This document shows, piece by piece, positions 43,367-53,785 of a stretch of DNA of 64,000 nt (within the stretch, counting starts at the first letter, position 1; each line of letters begins with the position of its first letter). The DNA comes from Vicinamibacterales bacterium. GTDB lineage: Bacteria > Acidobacteriota > Vicinamibacteria > Vicinamibacterales > 2-12-FULL-66-21. Under the pieces are notes generated by a model. It was given only the letters and a program-made list of their open reading frames with translations. It did no database searches and was not told where the DNA came from. Both the position numbers and the translations under genes were made by a program. The stretch is taken from contig DASSPH010000005.1 in assembly GCA_035699745.1 (NCBI GenBank), forward strand, positions 1-64,000. The letters run 5' to 3'.

Positions 43367-44482
43367 TTACCGCGCGACGGCCAGGGCTCTGGCGCCGAGG
43401 GCGTCGACGAAGGCGCGGCTGGAGAGCGCGTCGGCGAACGCCTGGGTCCGCATCGCTTCGGCGATGGCGGCGTTCTCCATGGCCCGGCCCAGCGCGCCGC
43501 GGCCGATGGCGTCGGCGATGGCGCTGCTCTCGAGCGCCTGGGCGATGGCGCCGGATTCGATGGCCCGCGCCAGCGCGGCCTGATCGAGGGCCCGCGCCAG
43601 CAGACCGCTCTCGGCGGCGCGTCCGAGCGCGCCGCTCTCGAGCGCGCGCAGCACTGCGTCGTAGCGGAGCGCTTCGGCCATGGCGCCGGTCTTCAGCGCC
43701 TCGGCGAACGCCTCCACCTTGAGCGCCCGCACGAGCGCCTCGTTCTCGCGCGCCAGGCGGACGGCTTCGCGGCTGCCGGCGGCGTAGTTCTTCGCGACCA
43801 GCTCGACGACCCGCGCGTTCCTCAGCGCCTCGAGCACCTGCGCGCTGGCGAGCGCTTCCCGCACCTGGGCGTTCATCAGCGCCTCGCGAACGTGCGCGTT
43901 CGCCAGGGCCTCGCGCGTCTGGGCATTGGCCAGCACTTCACGCATCCGCGCGTTGCGGAGCGCTTCGCGCATCTGCGCGTTCATGAGCGCTTCGCGGACC
44001 TGCGCGTTGCGGAGGGCGTCACGAACCTGCGCGTTCGCCAGCGCATCGCGCACCGCGGCGTCGGCCATCAGCGACCGCGCTTCGGGGTCCTTCATCAGGC
44101 GCGCCACGACGTCGCTCTGAAGGACCTCCTGAATGGACGCGTCGCCGAGCTTCACGTCCGACGCGGTCAACTGCTGCGCCTGCTGGCGCTTGGCGGCGCC
44201 GATCGCCCCTTCGGTGCCCCTGTCGACCAGCGGCCAGCCGGTGGTGGTGAAAACAGCGATGAACACCGCGGCGGCCGCGGATAGCCCGATTAACACCTTT
44301 TTCGCCATGAACGTGTCCTTTCCTCCGTAAGATGCACGTGTGCGGCCTGCCCGCACGGAAGCCATCACGTCCCGCACCAGGTTCGGAGGCGGCGGGTCGC
44401 CGTCGTCGAGTTCGTCCAGCAGCGCGTTCACGCGATCCATCGCCGGACTGCGGAACGGCTCGTCGCGTTCAGTTCGATCCAT
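43367..44482 (-). CDS. Membrane protein in anti-sigma position, built of nonapeptide repeats (locus B)
   Basis: 371 residues. ATG 44482 overlaps the sigma stop by one base (TGATG). A 58-residue cytosolic start (NALLDELDDGDPPPPNLVRD) has no zinc motif. One membrane helix follows (about 59-82, KVLIGLSAAAAVFIAVFTT). The outer part is nearly all nine-residue repeats: first block AQVREALMN-type (10 units), second block GAIAQALES-type (about 12 units). An internal ATG at 44308 (MAKKVLIG) has its own GGAGGAAAGGA and could give a short form lacking the cytosolic part. Position between an ECF sigma and two proteases argues for an anti-sigma factor whose outer repeats sense or bind something. No known family name is claimed. 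Confidence 0.8.
   Translation of the reverse strand: MDRTERDEPFRSPAMDRVNALLDELDDGDPPPPNLVRDVMASVRAGRTRASYGGKDTFMAKKVLIGLSAAAAVFIAVFTTTGWPLVDRGTEGAIGAAKRQQAQQLTASDVKLGDASIQEVLQSDVVARLMKDPEARSLMADAAVRDALANAQVRDALRNAQVREALMNAQMREALRNARMREVLANAQTREALANAHVREALMNAQVREALASAQVLEALRNARVVELVAKNYAAGSREAVRLARENEALVRALKVEAFAEALKTGAMAEALRYDAVLRALESGALGRAAESGLLARALDQAALARAIESGAIAQALESSAIADAIGRGALGRAMENAAIAEAMRTQAFADALSSRAFVDALGARALAVAR
43370..44062 (-). repeat. 27-bp coding repeats encoding nonapeptides
   Basis: Two blocks of in-frame 27-bp units. Block 1 (about 43788-44062) encodes [AS][QRH][VMT][RL][ED][AV]L[RMA]N, 10 copies, very uniform. Block 2 (about 43370-43725) encodes [GAS]A[ILM][AGL][RQED]A[LIM]xx, about 12 copies, more divergent. 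The shared A and L positions suggest both arose from one unit by duplication. Confidence 0.85.
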
Positions 44483-45024
44483 CAGCTCATCTCTCCCAGC
44501 AGCATTTCCGCGAGCCGCTGACGCGCCGAATAGAGCCGCGACTTCACGACCTTGGCGGGAATCTCGAGCGTCGCCGCGATGTCGTCGTACGAAAGGTCGG
44601 CGAAATGCCGCAGCACGATCACCTGCCGGTATTCGTCGGTGAGTGCCAGTAACGCTTTCTGCACGCGCTGCCTCCGCTCGCTCCGCTCCAGCGCGTCGAG
44701 CGGCGTCCCGTTTCCCGCCAGCTCGAACGCCGCTTCCTCCTGCTCGTGCCGCCGCCGCCCGCGCCGCGCGTTCAGGCATTCGTTCAGCAGAATCCGATAC
44801 ATCCAGCTGAAGAACCGGAACCGCGGGTCGAAACTCCGGAGGTTCTGGAACGCCTTCACGAAGGCCGCCTGGGTGGCGTCGCTCGCGTCCGCGGGGTCGC
44901 CCAGCATCCGCAGCGCCACCTTGAACAGCACCCGCTGATGGCGGGTCACCAGCACCTCGAACGCCTCGACGTCGCCCGCCACCGCCCGCTGCGCCAGCGC
45001 TCCGTCGTCGTCAGGGTTCTGCAT
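44482..45024 (-). CDS. ECF sigma factor (locus B)
   Basis: 180 residues from ATG 45024 (MQNPDDDGALAQRAVAGDVE). An ATG at 45096 would add 24 residues unlike any sigma factor. Region 2: FEVLVTRHQRVLFKVALRML, DASDATQAAFVKAFQNL and FRFFSWMYRILLNECLNARR. Region 4: ALLALTDEYRQVIVLRHFAD, LSYDDIAATLEIPAKVVKSRLYSARQRL. This is a standard ECF factor. It heads a four-gene operon with the repeat membrane protein, the HExxH barrel protein and PrsW. It is divergent from a STAS gene, with 77 bp between the two starts that should hold both promoters. Confidence 0.95.
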   Translation of the reverse strand: MQNPDDDGALAQRAVAGDVEAFEVLVTRHQRVLFKVALRMLGDPADASDATQAAFVKAFQNLRSFDPRFRFFSWMYRILLNECLNARRGRRRHEQEEAAFELAGNGTPLDALERSERRQRVQKALLALTDEYRQVIVLRHFADLSYDDIAATLEIPAKVVKSRLYSARQRLAEMLLGEMS

Positions 45025-45101
45025 TGAAATACACTCGCCGTTACGAAAAGTTGGCGCCGTGGGGCGGGCTGAGTCTATAGCGGGACCAACGGTCAAACTC
45101 G

Positions 45102-45473
45102 ATGAAATCGGTATGGCGGCTCGAAATCGACCGGGAGATTCAGGACGGCGTCCTGGTCCTGCGGCTGGGCGGCAGGCTCGGCACGGCCTCGTCCGGCGCG
45201 CTGATAGACGCGGTAATTCAAGGACTCGCCGAGGGTTATCGCGCCGTCATGCTCGATCTGCAGGAGATCGACTACATGAGCAGCGCCGGGCTGATGGCTG
45301 TCGACGCGTCGGCAGGGCGCGCGCGGAGCCAGGGGGGCGCACTGGTGCTCTGCGCCGCCTGCGACGCGGTGCGGCTGGTGCTGGAGTTCGGCGGGCTGCT
45401 GGCCGACGTCCCGCTGGAGCCGTCCCGCGCCGCCGGACTCGAGCGCCTGCGCCGGGAAAGCGGCCCTGAATAG
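45102..45473 (+). CDS. STAS-domain anti-anti-sigma-like protein next to locus B
   Basis: 123 residues. STAS core: DGVLVLRLGGRLGTASSGAL, AVMLDLQEIDYMSSAGLMAV (S60/S61 at the switch serine) and LVLCAACDAVRLVLEFGG. It is cytosolic. Known STAS antagonists release sigma factors from anti-sigma kinases. No such kinase is seen here, so its partner may be one of the other kinases of the cell. It shares its upstream region with the ECF sigma gene. Confidence 0.9.
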   Translation: MKSVWRLEIDREIQDGVLVLRLGGRLGTASSGALIDAVIQGLAEGYRAVMLDLQEIDYMSSAGLMAVDASAGRARSQGGALVLCAACDAVRLVLEFGGLLADVPLEPSRAAGLERLRRESGPE

Positions 45474-45564
45474 AGCTGGCCGCTTCCGGCTTCCAGCTGT
45501 CGGCTTCCAGCTTCCGGCTGCCGGCTTCCAGCTTTCGGCTTCCAGCTTCCGGCTGCCGGCTTCT
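45474..45564. repeat. Heptad DNA repeat array 2, fills a convergent gap
   Basis: Thirteen in-phase 7-bp units of the type GGCTTCC, AGCTTCC, GGCTGCC, AGCTGTC (consensus RGCTKYC). The first unit begins with the base right after the TAG of the STAS gene; the last ends one base before the stop codon of the M20 gene. There is no other intergenic DNA. The complement (AGCYGRM) resembles array 1. Confidence 0.9.
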
Positions 45565-45565
45565 G

Positions 45566-46894
45566 TCACAGGGTCAGGCGATCGACCTCCAGCACGGTCC
45601 GGAGCAGCACGTCGGCGCCGCGGGCGCAGTCGTCCCACTCGGTCCGTTCCTTCGGCGAATGGCTGATGCCGCCGATGCTCGGCACGAAGATCATGCCCAT
45701 GGGCCCGAGCGTGGCCGCCATCTGGGCGTCGTGGCCGGCGCCGCTGGGCAGCCGCGTGTGGGTGAAGCCGAGGCCCGCCGCGGCGCGCTCGATCGCGGAC
45801 TGCACCGACGGCGTCGCCAGCGCCGGTCCGTAATGGCCGGTCGGCGCGATCTCGATCGTCGTCTTCGTCGCTGACGCAATCGCACGCGCGCGGGACGCGA
45901 TCGCGTCCGCGATCGACGCCAGCTTCGCTTCCGACAGGTCGCGCAGCTCGATCGTCAGCTCCGCCCTGCCGGGGATGACATTCGCGGCATTCGGCGTGAC
46001 GTCGAGGCGCCCGACGGTGCCGACCTGCGGTCCCTGCACGCGCGTCACCTCTTCGCGGACCGCAAGCACGACCTGCGACGCCGCGATCAGCGCATCCTGC
46101 CGATCCGCCATCATCGTCGTGCCCGCGTGATTGGCGAAACCGCTCACCGTCGCCCGGTACCGCGAGATCGAGACAATTCCTTCGACGACGCCGATCTGGA
46201 CGCGCCGCCGATCGAGCGTGCCGCCCTGTTCGATGTGCAGCTCGAGATAGCAGTGAATCGTGCCCGGCTGCCGGCGCGCGCCGGCGATCCGATCGGGATC
46301 CCCGCCGATGCGGCGAATGCCGTCTGCCTTGCGCAGGCCCTGATGGATCTGATCCATCTCTCCGGCGACGAGCTGCCCGGCGGCGGCGCGGCTGCCATTC
46401 AGGCCGTTGGGGAACGTCCCGCCTTCTTCGTGCGCCCAGATGACGACTTCGAGCGGATGCCGCGTGACGATGCGTGCGGCGTCGAGGGCGCGGATGGTCT
46501 CAATCGCCGCGAGCGACCCGAGGTCGCCGTCGAAGTTGCCGCCCTGCGGGACCGAATCGATGTGGGAACCGAAGAGAATCGGGCGCAGTGTCGCGTCCTG
46601 CCCGGCGCGCACGGCAAAGATGTTCCCGGCCGGATCGATGCGCGGATTCAGTCCGGCGCCGCGCATCAGGCCGATCGCATACGCGCGTCCCTGGATATCC
46701 GCGTCCGAGTACGCCGTCCGGCTGACGCCGTCGGCGAAGCTGCCGCCGGCGGGCCGCCCGAACGCGCTGAGCGCCTCGATCTCCTGGCGGAGCCTGGCGG
46801 CATCGATTCGGGGCGCGGTGGATTGGGCGCGCAACGGCGCCGCCGCCGCCACCGCCGCCGAGGCCATCGTGTGCAGGAAATCACGCCGCTTCAT
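45566..46894 (-). CDS. M20-family amidohydrolase (N-carbamoyl amino acid / allantoate amidohydrolase type), exported
   Basis: 442 residues. The start KRRDFLHTMASAAVAAAAPL is a twin-arginine-like signal, so it acts outside the cytoplasm, unlike most relatives. Metal ligands are visible: GSHIDSVPQGGNFDGDLG (H and D), HEEGGTFPNG (E-E), LELHIEQGGTLD (H), and GAGHDAQ in the last third. The lid domain has GFANHAGTTMM. This is the Zn-dependent amidase group that removes carbamoyl or similar groups from amino acids or ureides. No pyrimidine or purine catabolic genes flank it, so the substrate stays open. Confidence 0.92.
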   Translation of the reverse strand: MKRRDFLHTMASAAVAAAAPLRAQSTAPRIDAARLRQEIEALSAFGRPAGGSFADGVSRTAYSDADIQGRAYAIGLMRGAGLNPRIDPAGNIFAVRAGQDATLRPILFGSHIDSVPQGGNFDGDLGSLAAIETIRALDAARIVTRHPLEVVIWAHEEGGTFPNGLNGSRAAAGQLVAGEMDQIHQGLRKADGIRRIGGDPDRIAGARRQPGTIHCYLELHIEQGGTLDRRRVQIGVVEGIVSISRYRATVSGFANHAGTTMMADRQDALIAASQVVLAVREEVTRVQGPQVGTVGRLDVTPNAANVIPGRAELTIELRDLSEAKLASIADAIASRARAIASATKTTIEIAPTGHYGPALATPSVQSAIERAAAGLGFTHTRLPSGAGHDAQMAATLGPMGMIFVPSIGGISHSPKERTEWDDCARGADVLLRTVLEVDRLTL

Positions 46895-46915
46895 GCGGCG
46901 GCCATTATCGACTGT

Positions 46916-47368
46916 TTACCGGTCGTCCTTCACGGGGGGGCGTGACGCCTCGACGAAGGCCAGCTCGCGGGCGACCTCTTCCCGGATCTTCCGCTCCCGG
47001 CGCTCCGCCAGCGCGCGATCGATGGTGCCGACGAGCGCACCGAGATCAAGACCGCAGCACCTGCCGGCATACGCCGCATACTGCCGCTGGAAATCAGTGA
47101 GCGTGAAGGTCTCGCGCAGGTGCTCCTCCAGCGTCGGCACCCAGGGGCGGCCGGTGACGTGGGTGCGGAACGTGGGCCGGAGCTGGACCGGCTCCTTCGG
47201 CGCGAGACGGGTGGCGGCAGGCTTGTTCAGGCGCTGCTTGATGCGCGACAACGACGGCGCGGGCGGATCTCCGGGGTCCTGCGGCGCGGCGCCGAGGCCG
47301 GTCTGCCCGTACACCGCAATCGCGGCGCAGCACAGCACACGGATACACCCCTGCCGGAAGATACCCAC
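46916..47368 (-). CDS. Secreted hypothetical protein
   Basis: 150 residues with a signal peptide (FRQGCIRVLCCAAIAVYGQT). The mature part has a proline-rich start, RPTFRTHVTGRPWVPTLEEH, a CC pair in YAGRCCGLDLG and a charged C-terminal helix (TIDRALAERRERKIREEVAR). No family is recognised. It lies 21 bp upstream of the M20 gene on the same strand (stop 46916, start 46894), so the two may be co-transcribed. Confidence 0.7.
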   Translation of the reverse strand: MGIFRQGCIRVLCCAAIAVYGQTGLGAAPQDPGDPPAPSLSRIKQRLNKPAATRLAPKEPVQLRPTFRTHVTGRPWVPTLEEHLRETFTLTDFQRQYAAYAGRCCGLDLGALVGTIDRALAERRERKIREEVARELAFVEASRPPVKDDR

Positions 47369-47429
47369 GATTACAGCTTAGACGACAACGAGTGCAGTCC
47401 GGCCGTGAGCGGCAAGACCCTGCCGGCGG

Positions 47430-47981
47430 CTAGGGACCGACCCGGGCGCGCAGCTCCGATGTGTGCGTCCGTCCGCGATCGTCGTCTGTGTCGATGAAGA
47501 TCACGAGCGTGCCCTCGGACGCGACGCCGCAGTCGAACGCCAGGAAGAACGGGAGCGACTGCAGAGTCCCGGGAATCGGAATCGGTCCCGTCGACGGCAG
47601 CGGAGCGATGCCGGGGATCGGAATCGGCAGCGTGGGCAGCGTCGAGACTGGAGCGGTCAGCGGCGACGCGCTGGGTATCGGCATCACGCGCGGCAGGGAC
47701 GTGACGCCGAGCATGTCGGTGAACCTGAACCGCAGGCCGCGCAGCGTCACGTCGCCGCCGCGGATCACGATGATGATCCGGGTGCCGAACAGCGGTCCGG
47801 GCCCGCACCGGCCGGGAAGAAACTCCGGCCTGAGCGTCGCGGGTTCGAAGCCGAAGGTCGAGCTGGTCACGCTGGCGGTGAGCGCGGTAGGCGCGTTGGT
47901 GACCGACACGTCCGTCCGGTCGCAGGCGACGAGGACAAAAAGCAGCAACAGTCCGCCGTACATCGGCAAGCGCATGGACAT
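47430..47981 (-). CDS. Predicted lipoprotein
   Basis: 183 residues. Signal with lipobox (LLLLFVLVACDRT). The mature part starts with a beta-type segment (LTASVTSSTFGFEPATLRP), then RIIIVIRGGDVTLRGLRFRF. An unusual low-complexity run of Pro, Ile and Leu (PTLPIPIPGIAPLPS, GPIPIPG) follows, and it ends with a strand TLVIFIDTDDD. The Pro-Ile run may be a flexible linker. Function unknown. The strand order (two secreted genes and then this one) does not prove an operon; gaps are 60 bp or more. Confidence 0.7.
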   Translation of the reverse strand: MSMRLPMYGGLLLLFVLVACDRTDVSVTNAPTALTASVTSSTFGFEPATLRPEFLPGRCGPGPLFGTRIIIVIRGGDVTLRGLRFRFTDMLGVTSLPRVMPIPSASPLTAPVSTLPTLPIPIPGIAPLPSTGPIPIPGTLQSLPFFLAFDCGVASEGTLVIFIDTDDDRGRTHTSELRARVGP

Positions 47982-48044
47982 CGCACACCTCGTGCGAGTG
48001 CCTGTAGCAACCGTCGTGCTCGCCGCGCCGTCTCGGCGGTGGCA

Positions 48045-48536
48045 TCACCGGCCGCGGAACGTGCACGTGCCTCGGTACACAAACGTGGGATTGCCGTCGG
48101 CGTTGACGCCTGTGCCGGTCACGTCGAGCGCGCAGCGCACCTTCGGCCCAGCCAGGTGATTGAACAGGAACACGCGGCCGAACTCCGATCCGGTCTTCAG
48201 ATCGACCTCGAAGCGGAACTGGTCGTCGTGAATCAGCACCGGCTCGGATCCGGCGATGGTGCCGGAGTAGACCTGCTCGCCGGTATTCACCAGCGTGCCG
48301 TTCACGAAGTCGAACACCGACGTGACGTGATAGAGCACCCGTCCGCGCAGGTCGCCGGACAGCTCGACGGTTTCCGTGCTCCGCTGGATCTTGCCGTTCG
48401 CGGTGGCCTGCTCGGCGTGGACGATCGCGCCATTCAGCAGGTCCACCCCGGTGCCGGTCACGTCGATGGTGGCCGATGAATCGGAGCCAAGCAGCAGGCA
48501 GGCGACGGCGGCAAACGATGCGAGATGGGCGCCCAT
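48045..48536 (-). CDS. Secreted beta-rich hypothetical protein
   Basis: 163 residues; GGAGG stands 6 nt before ATG 48536. A short signal (GAHLASFAAVACLLLG) precedes a mature part that begins and ends with the same phrase, DVTGTGVDLLNG and DVTGTGVNADGNPTFVY, which suggests a closed beta barrel or sandwich. The end CTFRGR holds a cysteine that may pair with VRCALD. No family recognised. Confidence 0.7.
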   Translation of the reverse strand: MGAHLASFAAVACLLLGSDSSATIDVTGTGVDLLNGAIVHAEQATANGKIQRSTETVELSGDLRGRVLYHVTSVFDFVNGTLVNTGEQVYSGTIAGSEPVLIHDDQFRFEVDLKTGSEFGRVFLFNHLAGPKVRCALDVTGTGVNADGNPTFVYRGTCTFRGR

Positions 48537-48656
48537 GAGAACCTCCAGCGCCACCCTACGCTCCGGGCGGGGCAGCGCCAACATCGCAAAGACGGCCACG
48601 CGCCGATGGCCCGCTTTGGCCCGCCGCCGGACGTCGCGGCACTAGAATGAGCCGCG

Positions 48657-50273
48657 GTGACCGAACACCCCGGCGATCGGCTCGACTCGTGGAAGGAGAT
48701 CGCGCGCTACATGGACCGCGGCGTTCGCACCGTGCGCCGCTGGGAGCACGACGAGGGCATGCCCGTGCATCGTCACCTACACGGCACGCTCGGCAGCGTC
48801 TACGCGTTCAAGTCCGAGCTGGACGCCTGGCGGCGCGCCGGATCGAGCGCACCGCGAGGCGCCGCGCCGGCCGGTCATCCGGCGATCGCGGTCCTGCCGT
48901 TTGCCAACCTGAGCACGGATCCGGAGAACGCCTACCTGGCTGACGGGTTGAGCGAGGAGATCACCGCCGACCTGGCCGGGGTGCGGGCGCTGCGCGTCGT
49001 CTCCAGGCGCTCGGCGGCGCGAATCTCCTCGACGGCGAAGGACGCGCAGGCCGTTGCCGCACAACTCGGGGTGCGGTACCTGGTCGAAGGCAGCGTGCGC
49101 CGCGCCGGCGATCAGCTGCGCATCACCGCACGGCTGGTCGACGCGCCGGCGGACGAGACGGTGTGGGCCGGCAAGTACAGCGGACCGGTAGACGACGTGT
49201 TCGAGATGCAGGAGCGGCTGGCCCGCACGATCGTTCGCGCCCTCGCCTTACAGCTGACGCCGGAGGAAGACCGCCGGCTGGCCACGCGGCCGATCGATCA
49301 CCTGCGCGCGTACGAGTGCTACCTGCAGGCGCGGCAGGACGTGTGGCGCTGGCGCAAGGACTCGCTCGATCACGCCGTGCGCCTGCTGCGTGCGGCGCTG
49401 GACATGATCGGTGACAATGCCACCCTCTATGCAGCTCTCGGATTCGCCGAGCTGCAGTACCGCGAGGCGGGGATCGATACGACGGATGGTCCGCTGCACG
49501 CGGCCGAACGGTGCGCGGACCGCGTCTCGGCGCTGGAACCGTCGTCGGCCGCGAGCCGGCAGCTGCGGGGCTGGATCGATTACGCGCGCGGACGGATCCA
49601 GGACGCCGTGCGGCAGCTGAAAGCGGCGCTCGACGCGGACCCGAACAACGCCGACACGCTGCTGCTCCTCAGCAACTGTTACTTGATCTCCGGCCGCGTC
49701 CATGAGGCGCGGCCGCTGCTGGATCGTCTGCTGACGATCGATCCGCTCACGCCGCTGAACCGGTGCATGCCGGCGTTCGCCGATCTCCTGGAGGGGCGTG
49801 CATCCGCGGCGCTCGCACCGTACCGCCAGATGCTGGCGATGGATCCGGCCAATCCGATGGCGCGCCTGTTCTACGTGTGGGTGCTCGTGCTCAACGCGAG
49901 AGCGGACGAAGCCGGCGCCGTGATCCGCGAATTCCCGTCCCAGGCAGCAGACTCGGTTCCGGCGCGCCTCGCGGCGTTTCTCCACCGTTGTGCGGCGGGC
50001 GAGGGCGCGGCGGCGGCGGCGCTGATCTCTCCGCAGGTCGCTGCCGCAACCGCGGTCAGCGATGTCTTTCCTCGTTTCCTCGCCGAAGGGTGCGCGGTCG
50101 CCGGCATGCTCGACGAGGCGGTGACGTGGCTGCAGCGAGCCGTGGACCGCGGCTTCATCAATCATCCGTTCCTGGCGCACCACGATCCGCTGCTCGCGCC
50201 GCTTCGCGGCCACCCGCGGTTCGCCGAGATCCTGGAGCAGGTGCGGCGCCGGTGGGAGCAGTTCGAGGCCTGA
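48657..50273 (+). CDS. wHTH regulator with 'IAVLPF' module and TPRs
   Basis: 538 residues from GTG 48657. The start (LDSWKEIARYMDRGVRTVRR, WEHDEGMPVHRH, VYAFKSELDAW) is a MerR/excisionase-like DNA-binding head common in acidobacteria. Next is the module AIAVLPFANLSTDPENAYLA, DGLSEEITADLAGV, VRYLVEGSVRRAGDQLRITA (about 75-190), known from TPR-bearing adenylate-cyclase-like and FlgO/TolB-like proteins. TPR repeats follow to the end. No membrane helix is seen, so it is a cytosolic transcription factor with a sensing tail. The next gene repeats the module and TPRs with a kinase instead of the DNA-binding head. Confidence 0.85.
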   Translation: MTEHPGDRLDSWKEIARYMDRGVRTVRRWEHDEGMPVHRHLHGTLGSVYAFKSELDAWRRAGSSAPRGAAPAGHPAIAVLPFANLSTDPENAYLADGLSEEITADLAGVRALRVVSRRSAARISSTAKDAQAVAAQLGVRYLVEGSVRRAGDQLRITARLVDAPADETVWAGKYSGPVDDVFEMQERLARTIVRALALQLTPEEDRRLATRPIDHLRAYECYLQARQDVWRWRKDSLDHAVRLLRAALDMIGDNATLYAALGFAELQYREAGIDTTDGPLHAAERCADRVSALEPSSAASRQLRGWIDYARGRIQDAVRQLKAALDADPNNADTLLLLSNCYLISGRVHEARPLLDRLLTIDPLTPLNRCMPAFADLLEGRASAALAPYRQMLAMDPANPMARLFYVWVLVLNARADEAGAVIREFPSQAADSVPARLAAFLHRCAAGEGAAAAALISPQVAAATAVSDVFPRFLAEGCAVAGMLDEAVTWLQRAVDRGFINHPFLAHHDPLLAPLRGHPRFAEILEQVRRRWEQFEA

Positions 50274-50307
50274 CCTCAGGCTCGTCCTCGCATACAATCC
50301 GGCGCAC

Positions 50308-52857
<2,550 letters not shown>

Positions 52858-52876
52858 CCGGCACGCGCCGCCCTGG

Positions 52877-53164
52877 TCAGCGCGTCCCCAGCGTCTTCAC
52901 GAGCTTGTTGTACATCCCCGTCATCAGCAGCGGTCCGGGCCACATGCCGACGAAATGACTGGCGCGGCGGCGGCCGGCGAGTTCGAGGCCCAGCGACGCC
53001 GCCATGGCGGCCAGCGCGCCGAACAGAAACCAGTGCGAGGGAATCTTTGCCGTCTGCTGTTCGATCAGCCGCGCCAGGTCCCCCTCGGCATGCTCCGGCC
53101 GGACCACCGGGGCGGCGGCGCTGGACAGCGATTCGGTGGCGGCGGGATTCACGTCGATACTCAT
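52877..53164 (-). CDS. Small membrane protein, 95 aa
   Basis: An acidic soluble start (EHAEGDLARLIEQQTAKIPSH) leads to one sure helix (WFLFGALAAMAASLGLELAG) and a second, weaker one (HFVGMWPGPLLMTGMYNKL). Similar short proteins are common in acidobacteria and have no assigned role. It is convergent with the kinase gene. Confidence 0.75.
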   Translation of the reverse strand: MSIDVNPAATESLSSAAAPVVRPEHAEGDLARLIEQQTAKIPSHWFLFGALAAMAASLGLELAGRRRASHFVGMWPGPLLMTGMYNKLVKTLGTR

Positions 53165-53212
53165 GCCGGAGCTGCAGGCAAATCCGGCACCAAGGTTGCC
53201 ACTTCGGACCGC

Positions 53213-53785
53213 GTGTCAGATGACCTGCTGCCCGCGACCCGCGGCGCCGGACCTCTGCTGCAGCGCGACTACTGGGCGGTGCTCGCCGGGTCTCCGCTGT
53301 CGCCGGTCGAGCTGATCGCGAAGGTCAAAGAGCGCTTCTGCGTGCTGCCGCCAGCGTCGCTCGTCGGGTTCACCGCCGAACAGGGCATCGCCCGTGGCGC
53401 GCGGCTCGACATCGTCATCACGCCCGGCCAGCGCTGCGCCGTCACCGTCATCCACGAGGATGAGCAGAGCCTTACACTGGGCACGCTGGCAGGGCATCCC
53501 GAGGCCGGCCGGATCACGTTCGGCGCCTACCGGAACCCCGCCGCGGACGTCATCTTCCACATCCGCAGCCGCGCGCGATCGACGACGACGCTGAAGCGGA
53601 TCGGGTTCCTCGCCATCGGCGACGCGATGCAGACGAATACGTGGACCGATTTCATTCGCAACGTCGCGGCGCTCGCCGGCGCCTCGATTGCCGGCGCGAT
53701 TCACGCCGACACCGAAACGGTCGAGGAGGGGCCGGAAGACGACGAGCCGCTTCACGCGCCGACGTTCCGCGCCGTCGGCGGCTGA
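53213..53785 (+). CDS. DUF1990-like protein
   Basis: 190 residues from GTG 53213. The middle and end (QRCAVTVIHEDEQSLTLGTL, GHPEAGRITFGAYRNPAADV, FHIRSRARSTTTLKRIGFLA) match the pattern of DUF1990, a SRPBCC-like fold. The following gene, DUF1990 as well, overlaps by one base (TGATG), and a DUF4126 gene overlaps that one. It is cytosolic. Role unknown. Confidence 0.75.
   Translation: MSDDLLPATRGAGPLLQRDYWAVLAGSPLSPVELIAKVKERFCVLPPASLVGFTAEQGIARGARLDIVITPGQRCAVTVIHEDEQSLTLGTLAGHPEAGRITFGAYRNPAADVIFHIRSRARSTTTLKRIGFLAIGDAMQTNTWTDFIRNVAALAGASIAGAIHADTETVEEGPEDDEPLHAPTFRAVGG

Noticed and set aside
40574-44284. 1236-codon plus-strand frame
   Set aside because: Antisense to the barrel peptidase and repeat-protein genes; the repeats keep the antisense frame open. 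No protein-like pattern.
45027-45054. ECF-type promoter (AACTTTT with GTATTT) before the sigma B gene
   Set aside because: Its -10 element would place transcription start inside the chosen start codon, and the match is short, so it was not listed.
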